Below, piece after piece: positions 34,031-44,720 of a DNA stretch of 52,169 bases. The stretch comes from Clavulina sp. PMI_390 (Eukaryota; Basidiomycota; Agaricomycetes; Cantharellales; Hydnaceae), in contig WIDE01000143.1 of the NCBI GenBank assembly GCA_015039315.1, positions 1-52,169 on the forward strand, written 5' to 3'. A program made the translations under genes and the position numbers. Every line of letters starts with the position of its first letter. Position 1 is the first letter of the stretch. The notes beneath the pieces were generated by a model. It was not told where the DNA came from, did not search any database, and was given only the letters and a program-made list of their open reading frames with translations.

Positions 34031-36604
34031 TCAGTTCGCAGCCTCCTCCATCTCTTTCCTCCACCTGCGCTGGATGTCGATCGCCTCGCGGAAGATCTTG
34101 TACTTCGCCTCAAGGAGCTTTTTGTCCTTGGCGGAAGCAGCCGGGACGATCTGATTACCAGGTTGAGTCATCTCCACCTAACGTCACCGAGGAGTCAGCA
34201 CAAGAACTTGAGATCTTGATACAGCGAACGAAGACATGCAGACTCACCATGATTTGCCACAACCTCTCGCGATGCGTTTCGCTCGCTCGCTCCACATCCG
34301 TTTGTGTCTCGAGGAATTTGTCTTGTCCTTCGACAGCCGAAACTTCGGCGGCAAATCGCCCCAACATCGCGGAACCGATCACGACTGCCGCTCCAGAGGA
34401 GAAAGGGAGAATAATAGGGATGTTGCACGTGTCAGCGAAAAGCTGCATTAGCTTCGCGTTTGCTGCTTGACCACCTATTCACCAGAATACAACATTGAGA
34501 TTCGTGCAGTGTATCCAGGACATGAGGCAGAAGTTGATAATAGGGGGATGGTAATGCATATACGAACCACTCATGTAAATGCCTTGGATATCGTAGCCCT
34601 TGGCGTTCATCTCGTCAACGATATGACGAGTTTGCAGAGCGATCGCCTATGAGGGTGATCGTATCAGTCTGCGTCGATAGCCTCTCGTGAGGGAAAGCTA
34701 ATCACCTCCAATGTGACATTGAACTTCTTGGCGAGGTCATTTAGTCCGCTGTCCAGCGCCAATCCAACGATGGAGCCTCGCATCTCAGGATCGGCCAGAG
34801 GGGAGCGATTGCCTGATCGAAAGGGGAATGCATTTCAGACAACGAACCCTCACCAAACCTAGCAGCAATCAGAGACCCCTGCGGGTGCTCACCATGAAGA
34901 TCAGGGTAGATATGAAGGTCCTTCGTCAGTTCAGTCAGCGAGAAAGCCTCGAATGACTTCTTGGCTTCCTTGGCGGCTTCGAGACGGAGCTCTTCGAGAA
35001 GATCAGCGAGTACAACATGGATCTTAACCTTCCTGTCCTCAGCAAGCTTCTTCAGCTCAGGGTATGCAGGATGTGTGGTGATAATAAAATCAATCAGCTA
35101 TTGGGGAAAGAATTGATGGTTGAATACCAGCAAATGTATTAGAGAGCGAAGTAGCTCTGAGAAAGGGAGTTTCCATACCTGCCCCGTTGAGCTCTGACCA
35201 CCCTCGTTCATCCACCATCCGGGGAAGATAGCATTCTAGAACTCGGCGTCGTCACCATCAGCCAACGAGAAACATCCTCCTTGTGTTATTATCCTCACCT
35301 GATATGGTCCCCATACGCCTGGGACGAATATGCCGGTGGGGTTCTGCAAACGACTGTAGTATGAGTTATCTCCACCCGTCCACTGCAAAGGTAGACTCAC
35401 CTGAATAACATGGCATGTGCTCGTACCAGCGACTGCAGCCAAGCGATGCTTCGATTCTGCAAGAGAGACGCCAGGACTGAGTTCCTTGGAATCCTTTCCG
35501 GTGGTGTACCGAGCGGCGACGGTGCCGATCCATCCAGCATACCTAGCGGCAATCCAAAATGAGCGACCGAGAATTTATCGAGATGAGGTATTGAGACACA
35601 CGCGTCGATAACACCACTCCCTACGGGTGTACCAGCCTTTAGTCCAAGCTCACTCGCAGCCTTCTCAGTCAGACCCTTTGCGATTGGTAGCCCTGCAGTC
35701 AGCACTTTGGAGCCTTCTTTTCCCGGGAAACCGCCTAGGCGCTTGCACCCCTCGCTGACCAACGATCCGAGGCCAATTTGACTCAGGAAATCTTCATTCC
35801 ATCCACCTGGTGGGACAAAAGAGCACTTGCAGACAAGGGAGCAATTTGAGCGAGCCAGATCGCCTGTGGCTTTGTAAGTCACTGTAACAAATGTGCCAGT
35901 CAGGTAACTATCACATCATTCTGAAAGGTAATGCCTACGGAAGTCCGGGAGATCGAAAAACTGGCATTGAGCAAACCGCTCGGCTGGCATATTATTCTTG
36001 AGCCAAAGGGTTTTAGGGATCTCCATTTCAAGCTGAGGTGATACCGAAATGGATGATAAACATAGGTTTCTTTCCTTAAGGAAATCATGGATATCGACTT
36101 ACACTCATGGTTCCGCCGACGTATTTTAACACCTCAGAGCCCGTCGAGTTGATAAGCTTTGCTTCTTTCCATGCTCGATGATCTGCCCAGAGAATGATGT
36201 CTCTTTCTCCTGGAGTACCGATATTCGCGCCAGTAGTGACAGATACGGGGTTTCCCTGCAGATCGCTGACGGCTAGTGAGCATGTCGCATCGAACCCAAT
36301 GCCCTTGACTTGGGCGGGATCAATCCCAGTTTCTTGCAGGACAGCCCGAGTGCATTTCCCAATAGCGGACCAGATATCTGTCGTAGATTGTTCAAATATA
36401 TTGGCATCTGTAGGGGAACGGAAGGTCTTGGTTTCCTGCGTGAATGTGGCCTTGATGTCGCCGGAATGGCTGACGAGCGCCGCTCTAGCAGAGCCTGTTC
36501 CGCTACAAAACGTTGACACAGGCAAGGTTCAGAGAAGGACACGCGACGATATCTGAGGGATGGACCTACACGTCGATTCCGATGTAGTAGTCGCTGCTAG
36601 ACAT
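34031..36604 (-). CDS. FGGY-family carbohydrate kinase (D-ribulokinase type)
   Basis: Cytosolic sugar kinase of the FGGY family that transfers phosphate from ATP to a pentulose. The sequence style is that of yeast YDR109C and human FGGY, known D-ribulose kinases. Twelve exons fit: 36570-36604, 36103-36502, 35939-36032, 35602-35881, 35401-35542, 35299-35343, 35179-35235, 34893-35097, 34706-34812, 34568-34646, 34248-34474 and 34031-34177, giving 605 residues. Motifs: GIDVGTGSARAALV (phosphate loop, residues 9-22), KGIGFDATCS, ILWADHRA (substrate contact), GVIDAYAGWIGTVAARY with the catalytic Asp, AGTSTCHV, GWWMNEGGQSSTGQ, GNRSPLADP, and M-S-G-G-Q-A-A-N-A near the C-terminus (adenine site). Both lobes are complete. 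A role beside the sugar transporter, in uptake then phosphorylation, is plausible but inferred. Confidence 0.93.
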
Positions 36605-37023
36605 GGTGGTGGTAAATTTACCGCTCAGAGGCGAATCCGATTGATCATTTCTCCACTTCTTTCATTCTCGACATCAACAACGTCATGGGGCAGATCAACA
36701 ATGGCGAATGAATACGGAACGGGTGTTTGTCCCTCCTCGGTGCAAACACTCTCGGCGCAGCACCTCCCTTCTGCCAGGACAGACACGAGACTATTGCTAC
36801 CAAATAACTAAATAAAGAAGATTTTTTTTTTTTGGTTTCCCGACTGCAGTAGGGATTGTCTGCCCGTGTTGTGTTTTTTTTTTTTTTTTTTTTTTTTTTT
36901 TTCCGGTTGACTGCTCACTAAACCGTGAGTTATCCCATTCCTGTCTCTCGTTTTCACAAGGACAATTTGTGCTGTTCAATGCTGATTTCATGTGTTGCTT
37001 TTCAGCTAACACTGAGTGTCTCC
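36605..37023. promoter_or_regulatory. Divergent promoter, FGGY kinase/F-box gene 1, with poly-T tracts
   Basis: 419 bases between outward-facing genes. It holds a 12-T run (36822-36833) and a 29-T run (36874-36902). A GTGAGT at 36925 and TTTTCAG ending at 37005 look like a 5'-UTR intron of F-box gene 1. Confidence 0.55.
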
Positions 37024-38535
37024 ATGCCTTACCAAGCAATCAGAAGATCTATCCGTAAACCTCCACAAACCATGCCGCGTGTCAGCCGCAACATGGACGT
37101 TGATAACCTGCCTTGGGGTTCCAAAAAGGACCTAAGCCTCGCTGTATCTCGCCGTAGAGAAACGAATGCCCGTCTTCACGCAGTTTACTTGCCCACTGAA
37201 ATCCTCGAAGAGATATTCGTACTTGTGTGCAGTGCCTGGGCTGAAGACCGGGTTTGGCCGAGATATTGTGGCCATCGTGAGGCTCGAAATGCTATCATGC
37301 GCACATGCTTTCTGTGGCAGCAGGTCGCGACCACCGCTTCCCGTCTTTGGGCTCGTATCTACCTTCATGAAGACCAGCTAGAGGGCGCTATGACACTAAC
37401 CCAGCTCGAAATCAAGCGAGCAGGTTCCAGATCAGTTGATCTCTTTATCATCTGCTCGGGAGCCGTTTCTCGCCACCTAAATACGTTTGTCAGCTCCCTT
37501 TTCCAACGCAGTAATCACGTCCAGTATGATCCTGGAGTTTTGGAGATCGATTTCTCTCACCTCCACATCGATTGCTCAACTGCTGTGGTGCTGCACAATG
37601 TGCGTTCCGTCCATCTTCTTTCAAAAGCTCAAATTTATCGTGGATCTGATTTTGGCTCTATTGTTTGGAAAGTGCCGCTTCTTACCCCCAATCTTCGAAG
37701 CTTAGTTGTTGCTGGAACATTGTGCAGCCCTTCAGATGATGTTTCATTCGCTCCCATTTCTACCCAACTGACGGTACTCAAATTGAAAGACACGGCAGTA
37801 GCCCAAGCGAAGTCAATCCTCCGCAGCCTTCAGAGCTGGGTCAATCTGGCAAGTGTACAGTGGTACGAGCAATCTCCCCCATGGCCCGGCGACACTGTAC
37901 CCGACTGGGAAGATATCATATTTGAACGTCCATATACCCATTTAACCGAGCTGGACGTCCGAGGCCATGCACCCATCAATTTTGTCAATGAGGCAAGCTT
38001 TCCCGCCCTTCGGACGTTGCGCCTGGGGGTAGAAAAAAATCGCCCAGCCATCCCAAACCCAGCTCTAGTCAAAAAGGTCCCTCTCCTCCGGCAGCTTTCT
38101 CTCAGCGGTTTCCTTGACTATGATGAGAGTGTCTTGAAGGATGAGTTCCTTCATGCCATATCCACGCATCTGCTGATCGAAGATCTCCATCTTTCCGAGA
38201 CTTTAGGGGGCGAATGGGCCGAACGCCTTAGTGGAGAGCCCCAAGCCAATCAAACCACATTGTTTCCCAGCCTTAAGCGCCTCTGGGTCCAACCTCAGGA
38301 GACCGCGTCCGAGCATCCTGACTTCTTTTATGCCTGGCATCTCCTTAACGCGCGGAAGCATCAAGAGGAGACATGGCCTACTTTCATGCTCTACATGTAT
38401 CGCGTATTTGACACTGACAAAGACCGGGATGTCAGTTCAAAAATGGTGGATCATCTAGAGGATCACTTTAGGGGCCATTTTGAGCTTGACACACCCATGG
38501 CATATTCAGCCCCTCATGCATGGTTTAATTACTAG
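37024..38535 (+). CDS. F-box protein 1
   Basis: Single coding exon of 503 residues. The F-box is at about residues 55-105 (LPTEILEEIFVLVC, then C-F-L-W-Q-Q-V-A and L-W-A-R-I-Y-L), the segment that binds Skp1 in SCF ubiquitin ligases. The rest is a long leucine-rich repeat-like region such as fungal F-box proteins use to choose substrates. The ATG at 37024 is preferred over 36979 because a good 5'-UTR intron (36925-37005) would remove the earlier one. The C-terminal motif E-E-T-W-P-T-F-M-L-Y and H-F-E-L-D-T-P-M is shared with the genes at 38698 and 42361, so these three are paralogues. The ubiquitination target is unknown. Confidence 0.85.
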   Translation: MPYQAIRRSIRKPPQTMPRVSRNMDVDNLPWGSKKDLSLAVSRRRETNARLHAVYLPTEILEEIFVLVCSAWAEDRVWPRYCGHREARNAIMRTCFLWQQVATTASRLWARIYLHEDQLEGAMTLTQLEIKRAGSRSVDLFIICSGAVSRHLNTFVSSLFQRSNHVQYDPGVLEIDFSHLHIDCSTAVVLHNVRSVHLLSKAQIYRGSDFGSIVWKVPLLTPNLRSLVVAGTLCSPSDDVSFAPISTQLTVLKLKDTAVAQAKSILRSLQSWVNLASVQWYEQSPPWPGDTVPDWEDIIFERPYTHLTELDVRGHAPINFVNEASFPALRTLRLGVEKNRPAIPNPALVKKVPLLRQLSLSGFLDYDESVLKDEFLHAISTHLLIEDLHLSETLGGEWAERLSGEPQANQTTLFPSLKRLWVQPQETASEHPDFFYAWHLLNARKHQEETWPTFMLYMYRVFDTDKDRDVSSKMVDHLEDHFRGHFELDTPMAYSAPHAWFNY

Positions 38536-38697
38536 TCTTCACGAATATTCCCAGATTTATTTCAATTATCTTTCCATCACTGCTGATCTGGTCAGCCTAA
38601 TTCATTGTTATTCATTGTTAGTCATGTCAACTGATAACGTGTCGATCCCACACACCCATCCGACAGGGGGTGTCAAGACAAAGAAGGAAATAGACCT

Positions 38698-40116
38698 ATG
38701 GATGGCGGCGACGCTTTCGTGTCCCCACAACTCGCGTCCTTTCGTCTCTCAAACTCGAGACTTCCTGCTCTGAATCTTCCAGCAGAGATCCTCGAGGAGA
38801 TTTTCGTCATAGTTTGTCGCGCACGCGCCGTGGAAGATGGCGAATGGCCAAAGCGGCTGTTGGGGCACCGTGAGGCCAGAAGCGCTATAACAGGAACGTG
38901 CTCCCAATGGCGCACCGTTTCCCTTCATGTAACTCGACTCTGGAATACGATCTACATCCAGTATGCTGATGGGAAGAACTTCCCTGCTCACGAACTCGTT
39001 CAAACTGAGCTTGAACGATCAGTACGACGCTCTCTAGGACTGTGTGTTCACGCCAATGATACAGTAACTCTGTCGGATTTTCCACGGTACATTGCGAGTC
39101 TCGGCTCGAGGTGCCAGACCATAGAGCTTGTCATCGTGTTTAGGGAAAGTGTCAACCTTGACTTGTTCACCTTCGTGGATGGCCAGATGGAACTTACCGC
39201 GTTGCATTCCTTATCTCTCACGTGGGCCATACGGGACCCAAGGTGCCTGCCACAGCTCGCGGCCCTTCCGGTGATCTCTCTAGAGAACGCTCCAAATCTA
39301 CGCAACCTGACGGTTACACGGATACATTCACCGACCACTTTATTGGCCGCAAAGATTCCGTTCCGTAACGTTAGAATTACTTTGTCGACGCTTAACCTAC
39401 ACTATAGTGTTGTGGGGGAATCTGCCATAGAATCGCTTGCCCAGCTCCCGATGTTCGAAAAGCTATTATGGCGCGACGTCTCTCCTACTCCTTTTCGAAT
39501 GACGTCATCAGCCAGTCCGACAAGTATTTCGTTTCGTCGACTAACCGAGATGGAAATTGAAGGAGCATCCCCTTTGCGTTTCTTTAAGGATTTCACATTC
39601 CCCTCCCTTCATTTTCTCCGTGTCCGTGCTAACAACCCAAGTGCGGATTCTGTTCCATCTCCTGAATCGATTCGACGCCTCACTTCCTTACGGAGTGTTT
39701 CGCTTATTGGTTTTCGCCGGGGCATCATATCCCAACCCACCCCGACAGATGCATTCTTCGATGCGGTGTGCACTTTACCCAGTCTTGAAGATCTTCACTG
39801 CACTGATTATCTCGGGAGTCAGTGGTTGAACCAGCTGCGGAACAACTTCAATCTGAAACGGATATGGATACGTCCACAAGTAGACGGAGACGATACCCCC
39901 CGTTTTCGTTATGTCCAGGAACTTCTCGGTGCTTGGCAATCTCATGAAGAGACCTGGCCGTCATTCATGTTGTACCTATTCAATGTGTTTTTCTGCCAGC
40001 TCGAGATTGATCGGACTGTCAGGGATGTGGCTGAGATGCGGGAGAGATTTGGACCTCACTTCGAGCTTGACACGCCCATGTCACGAACGGAGCTTCCGAT
40101 GGGGAGCGTGGGATGA
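38698..40116 (+). CDS. F-box protein 2
   Basis: Single exon, 472 residues. The F-box is at about residues 26-75 (LPAEILEEIFVIVC, then C-S-Q-W-R-T-V-S and L-W-N-T-I-Y-I). The leucine-rich region has short repeats such as N-A-P-N-L-R-N-L-T-V and L-T-S-L-R-S-V-S-L. It ends with E-E-T-W-P-S-F-M-L-Y and H-F-E-L-D-T-P-M, as in F-box protein 1. Only 162 bases separate it from that gene, which suggests tandem duplication. Expected role: substrate adaptor of an SCF ubiquitin ligase. The frame is intact. Confidence 0.85.
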   Translation: MDGGDAFVSPQLASFRLSNSRLPALNLPAEILEEIFVIVCRARAVEDGEWPKRLLGHREARSAITGTCSQWRTVSLHVTRLWNTIYIQYADGKNFPAHELVQTELERSVRRSLGLCVHANDTVTLSDFPRYIASLGSRCQTIELVIVFRESVNLDLFTFVDGQMELTALHSLSLTWAIRDPRCLPQLAALPVISLENAPNLRNLTVTRIHSPTTLLAAKIPFRNVRITLSTLNLHYSVVGESAIESLAQLPMFEKLLWRDVSPTPFRMTSSASPTSISFRRLTEMEIEGASPLRFFKDFTFPSLHFLRVRANNPSADSVPSPESIRRLTSLRSVSLIGFRRGIISQPTPTDAFFDAVCTLPSLEDLHCTDYLGSQWLNQLRNNFNLKRIWIRPQVDGDDTPRFRYVQELLGAWQSHEETWPSFMLYLFNVFFCQLEIDRTVRDVAEMRERFGPHFELDTPMSRTELPMGSVG

Positions 40117-40450
40117 TGCCTTCTCACACCCGATTCTTGCTCTAAGACGGCCAGCGAGTTGTATTCCTATCTGCTAGCCTCTATCTATAGCTGGTACCAT
40201 CAAGCTTGCTGAAAAAACTGTGAGATTTATAGTGTTGTAACTTTTCGTGGCTGCGCATATGACGATCTGCACCACTGGTCTAAGATGGCTATGTGACCAA
40301 GCGTTCCCGGTCACACCCACCGAGTCAGTCCAGCCCCGATCTCGCGTCACCGACCACTCGCACTGTGCGTCCTACCCTGTCCGATATAGCGCCTCTTTTT
40401 CGACTCCTCGGCTTTTCAACTTACCTCATATCATTCAAGTCATACTTGTA
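40117..40450. other. Intergenic F-box 2-F-box 3
   Basis: 334 bases. The frame of F-box gene 3 is open upstream to about 40250 with an ATG at 40259, so a longer N-terminus is possible. Otherwise it looks like promoter DNA. Confidence 0.45.
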
Positions 40451-41986
40451 ATGGCGAGCCAGATAACCTCTTACAAGCCGACTGGCGCTCTTCCCTATGA
40501 GCTATTAGTTGAAGTAGCAAAAAACATCCCTGAACGCCACGCCATCTATGATTGTGCTATTGAACTGCGCGACTTGGCTGCTTTTTCCGCTTGTTCCAGG
40601 ACTCTACGTACGATTGGCCAGGAGATGCTCTTCCAAGAGGTGCTGATAACGTCAGAGAACCAGCTTCAGGCTCTGATGAGAGTCCCTCCACGGCTACTAC
40701 AGCAGACCAAGTATGTTCACTTTTTGCCCAGGGGCAAGAACATATGTTTGACCATTCACCTGCCCTCTAGACAACTAAACATCCTCATGGATATTAAGTT
40801 TTACAGCAGCTGGTTGGAATGGGCGTCTATCAGCTCACTCCAACGAACCGAGTTGGCTGGTCGCCACCCACCCCCAGTCTCCCCCTACGCCGCCCTTGCT
40901 ATAGTTCTCTCTCACACCTCTCAACTTGGAACACTTCGCATCAGCGTCGCTGAAAGCACCGGGCCACACTCCCCATTTTCGAAGCTCGGAGCACTTAGCA
41001 TCCCGTTCGGTGCTGGTCTCGCTCATGGCTTTTCACACGCTTGTTCAGATTCGATGCTCATCTCTCTTGATGGGGTTCGATTACCTAAGTTGACCAAACT
41101 ACAACTGGCAGGATTCGAGGATGTCGAGCCACTATTACAGCTGGCTCCCAACTTAGAATATCTCACCATGGAGCTCGCTGGAGGGTACTCTCAGACTGCC
41201 ACAGTCGATTTATTGGGAGCTCTTGCCGCGGTCCCCAGGATGCGACATCTAGCGTACTCTCCCAAGCGCTTATACATTGACGAATTGGACTCAGCGGTAA
41301 TCCGCAAGCATGACATCCCAAGGCCGATCAACATGATTGCTATCATTGGGAAGACTTTCTCAGAACTGGAGGTTCTTGATCTCAGGAACTATCAGCAAGA
41401 TGATAAAATCAGCTATGTCTGGTCTGTGGAATATCTTGTTCATGAGGTACGTGGCCTCTTTCCCTCGTTATTTCAATAGTGCCGTCTGACTAGCTTTTTG
41501 CTTCAGCACATCATTTACTCTCTATCTACCCTCCCTCGAGTGCACACACTCATACTCCCTATGACCGTAGTAACAGAACAAGACCTGATTACCCTCCGCA
41601 TCCCCTTCACTTCTTTGAGCCAACCCCACCTCTCCCGCATGATCATGCGCCGCCAAACCGCGATAAGCAACATCGAGAAGGCAGAATTAGAACTTGTCAA
41701 ACAGGTGTGCGATGTGATGCCTGCTCTTCGCTCCCTCTCCTTTGTGCGTCCAAAGTCGCCAACCGGGGTGGAAGACTCATGCGTCACATACAGGCTCGAA
41801 AAAAAGCTGAAATCGCCCATTCCCAATGTCACATCTGTCCCACCCCTGGTGCCAAGGATTTTGGCACCAATTCCGACTCCTCGCCTTCTTGTATCTCCTC
41901 TCACAGCGTTCCCAGTCATAGTCCCGCGCAGGGTTTCCCCTTCAACACCTCTCCTTGTTGACCCAAACCATCTCAGTCTGTCTTGA
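40451..41986 (+). CDS. F-box-like protein 3 (different family)
   Basis: Two exons, 40451-41446 and 41507-41986 (donor GTACGT, acceptor TTCAG), giving 491 residues. The N-terminal segment LPYELLVEVAKNI, then L-A-A-F-S-A-C-S-R-T-L-R and E-M-L-F-Q-E-V, is F-box-like (about residues 14-62). It is of another type from the two preceding genes and lacks their C-terminal motif. The middle has leucine-rich segments (L-P-K-L-T-K-L-Q-L-A-G-F). The C-terminal 70 residues are Pro/Val-rich and low in complexity. An upstream in-frame ATG at 40259 would add 64 residues. Probably a ubiquitin-ligase adaptor; target unknown. Confidence 0.7.
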
Positions 41987-42360
41987 GTACATCCTTACCC
42001 CCTTCATCTACCCTGCAGCCATAGCCCCAAACTGGGACATATGAATTTATTCACTAGATATCTCAAGTATAACAATATTCTACTGTATGAATCGCCAGGC
42101 AGCAAAACTTGTGATCTCCCAAAAGTGAGTGATTGAATGCAGGGTCCCGTGAGATCATGAGGCTTCCCACTGTCGAGGTTGTACTGAGTAAAAGTAGGAG
42201 AACGGGTTCAGGATACTTGCCAGCCTCTCAGGGGAATCTGGCAGTAAATAACATATCTCTCTATACTCGACTGTTTGTAGGCCACGTGATAGGGCTAATA
42301 TGATAATACTTGTTGTTGTCGAGAGCACTTTGAGGGAAACCGACGTACAGTGTCCTCCCA
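41987..42360. other. Intergenic F-box 3-F-box 4
   Basis: 374 bases, no gene or repeat seen. Confidence 0.45.
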
Positions 42361-43831
42361 ATGCCACCAATGCCTCCCGGGCTGGTGCAAAACAATGGAG
42401 AATCTTGGATTGATCTTGATGGTGGCTATGGCTTGCAGCCTGCGCTGCTTCGCATGTCGAATTTGAAACGCTCTGCGGTCAATTTACCCGTGGAGATCCT
42501 GGGGCAGATTTTCACCACTGCGTGCTACGGGAAGAGCAAGGAGGAAATTGACTACTGGGGCCAGCCAAGGGGGCATCGCCGAGTTCGAAGTGCTATAGGG
42601 GGAACGTGCTCCTATTGGCGAGATGTTTCCCTCCAGGTCGCCCAACTCTGGAGCGTCATATACATCAAGCACAGTAATGCACAAGACTTTCCTAATCGGC
42701 CGCTGCTTGACATCGAGCTTGAAAGATCTGGCTCTTTCCTTCTAGACCTGCATGTTAATGCTAGTGATCTGGATGCCTCATCGGGATTCCCCCAACTCAT
42801 CATGGATCTTGGACACAAGTGTAGATCCATGAATCTTGTATTGATTTTCACGGGTGTGAGACAACCCAACTTCTCAGCCTTCATCAATGGGCGGACGAAG
42901 TTTACTTCACTCCATTCCTTCTCCCTCACATGGGCAATAAGACACATTCCAAGAGGAGTGATATTATCCTGCGAATCTTTAGAGGTTTCTCTTGGAGATG
43001 CTCCCAATCTGCGCAACTTAACCGTGAAAAATATGGATCACTACCCCAAAAATATCTCAAATAGACCTATCCTTACTCAACGTCGGAAATGCCTTGAAAA
43101 CACTGAACTTACAGTCTGGTATTGGACATCGTTCTGCTCTGGATGTGATAACACAACTACCAGCACTGGAAAAATTAGCATGGCGATACCCCAACCCTAC
43201 CCCCTTCTCACCCGCCTCGATTGAAGGCCTCCCAAAAATCTCATTCCCTTGCCTAGCTGAAATGGAGATAGAAGGGCCGCCTCCAGCAATTTTCCTTCAA
43301 CACTTGGCATTTCCATCCCTTCAGGTCCTCCATCTTAGGATGTATCAGCCACGAGCCCCCCACGGCTTCCCATCCCCCCAATCTGTTCAGTGTCTCACCT
43401 CCCTACAAAGTATTTCCCTTTTTGACTTTCATACTAGCCTCGAAACCAATCCAGCGTCAATGGATGCATTCCTCGATGCAGTCTGCACTCTACCCCGTCT
43501 GGAGGATATATATTCCACTGACACCATCGGAAGCGAATGGGTATTCCGGCTCAAGAATGCTCCGGCCCTGAAGCGGGTATGGATGCGCCCAGAAGGGGAT
43601 GCCGAGGGAGTCCCCGACTTCTGATACGCCAAAGAACTCCTTGATGCTCGAAAATCTCGAGAAGAGACTTGGACCTCATTCATATTATACATATATGATG
43701 CTTTTTCCTCCCCAGCTGATTTCTATCGAAGCACCAAAGATTTGCGCGAGATGCAGGAGAGATACGGCCCTCATATTGAGCTGGACACATCGACCGCGCG
43801 AGAAGAGCCTCTGTCGATGATCCCAAGATGA
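42361..43831 (+). pseudogene. F-box protein 4, frameshifted and stop-containing paralogue
   Basis: Closely follows F-box protein 2 from the F-box (LPVEILGQIFTTAC, about residues 43-56) to the C-terminal motif, but the frame is broken twice. Around 43055-43065 the match moves to the +1 frame. Before it comes D-A-P-N-L-R-N-L-T-V; after it, L-S-L-L-N-V-G-N-A-L-K-T-L. No intron of suitable phase explains the shift. At 43622-43624 a TGA follows G-V-P-D-F, where F-box proteins 1 and 2 continue. Behind it the frame is open again (Y-A-K-E-L-L-D-A-R-K, E-E-T-W-T-S-F-I-L-Y, H-I-E-L-D-T) to a TGA at 43829. Either a recent pseudogene or, less likely, a gene making a shortened product. Confidence 0.75.
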
Positions 43832-44720
43832 TTCATTAGGACACGAAGCCAAAGAGATTCTTCTGATTATTTTAAAAGGTGGCTCGCTGTTCTTCCGAAA
43901 TAGTGTGGAATTATAGGGATGCCGTTCGTTTTGTCTGTCAGAATTGCGTAATTCATCAACATTGATAACCATTTCTTTTACTCGCGTGGGACATCTGTAT
44001 CGCTTCATTGATAGCTCAATATACCCAACCCGAAGGAATTCTCAATTGCGTTTCTGAATCGGCTTCTGTGGCGCAGCCCGCCACGCCCAAGTTGTCTTCA
44101 TTTGGCCGTTCAAATTGCTGGTCGAAGAGTGTGGATAATCCACCGAATTGTCTCTATAAGCACGAAAGCACTATTTTTATTGCTGGTTTTCTTCTTAACA
44201 GGCTCACCGCTACCTCCAACAGTTCTGGCAAGCGGGCAACCTCACGTTTCCTTTTCCTATCGTAAATCAGCGTTGAGATTGCATGAATGCTCCGCCGCTG
44301 GTCACCATCAGCGATTTGATCGAATCTCCGAGCTAATGATCATGTTGAGTTGGCCATCGACACCGCCCTGAGCCTCTTGGATGAGTTACCCACTTTACTG
44401 GCAGAGAGTAAAGCAAAAGAGAAAGTAAAAACAAGACATCTCGCTCCACACATATCTATGACAACTCGAAATCCCTTCGGTATGAGAACCAGCTTCGATT
44501 GAATCGCGTGAAGAAAAGTTGAGGACTGGGGAAGTGTTTGGAGGCCTCGAACATGTTCGGCGTGGTGTGCGCACTTGTGATGGTTTCCACCATATCGAAA
44601 AGCAGTGCGTCTCAACAGGATTCGGGCAGCTCAATTCGCCAGACCTATACAAGGAGATATATTAAGGGTCACAAAATGTGATTCATCCTGTATTCGATCT
44701 TATCCACTACCCCGCCAACC
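43832..44720. other. Intergenic F-box 4-TPR gene
   Basis: 889 bases. A coding-like stretch at about 44345-44430 reads H-V-E-L-A-I-D-T-A-L-S-L-L-D-E-L-P but has no start or splice partner I could support. It may be a relic or an unrecognised 5' exon of the TPR gene. Nothing else recognised. Confidence 0.4.

Noticed and set aside
43023..43066. Intron to explain the frame change in F-box gene 4
   Set aside because: The only GT...AG pair nearby is about 41 bases long and joins in the wrong phase; a frameshift is simpler.
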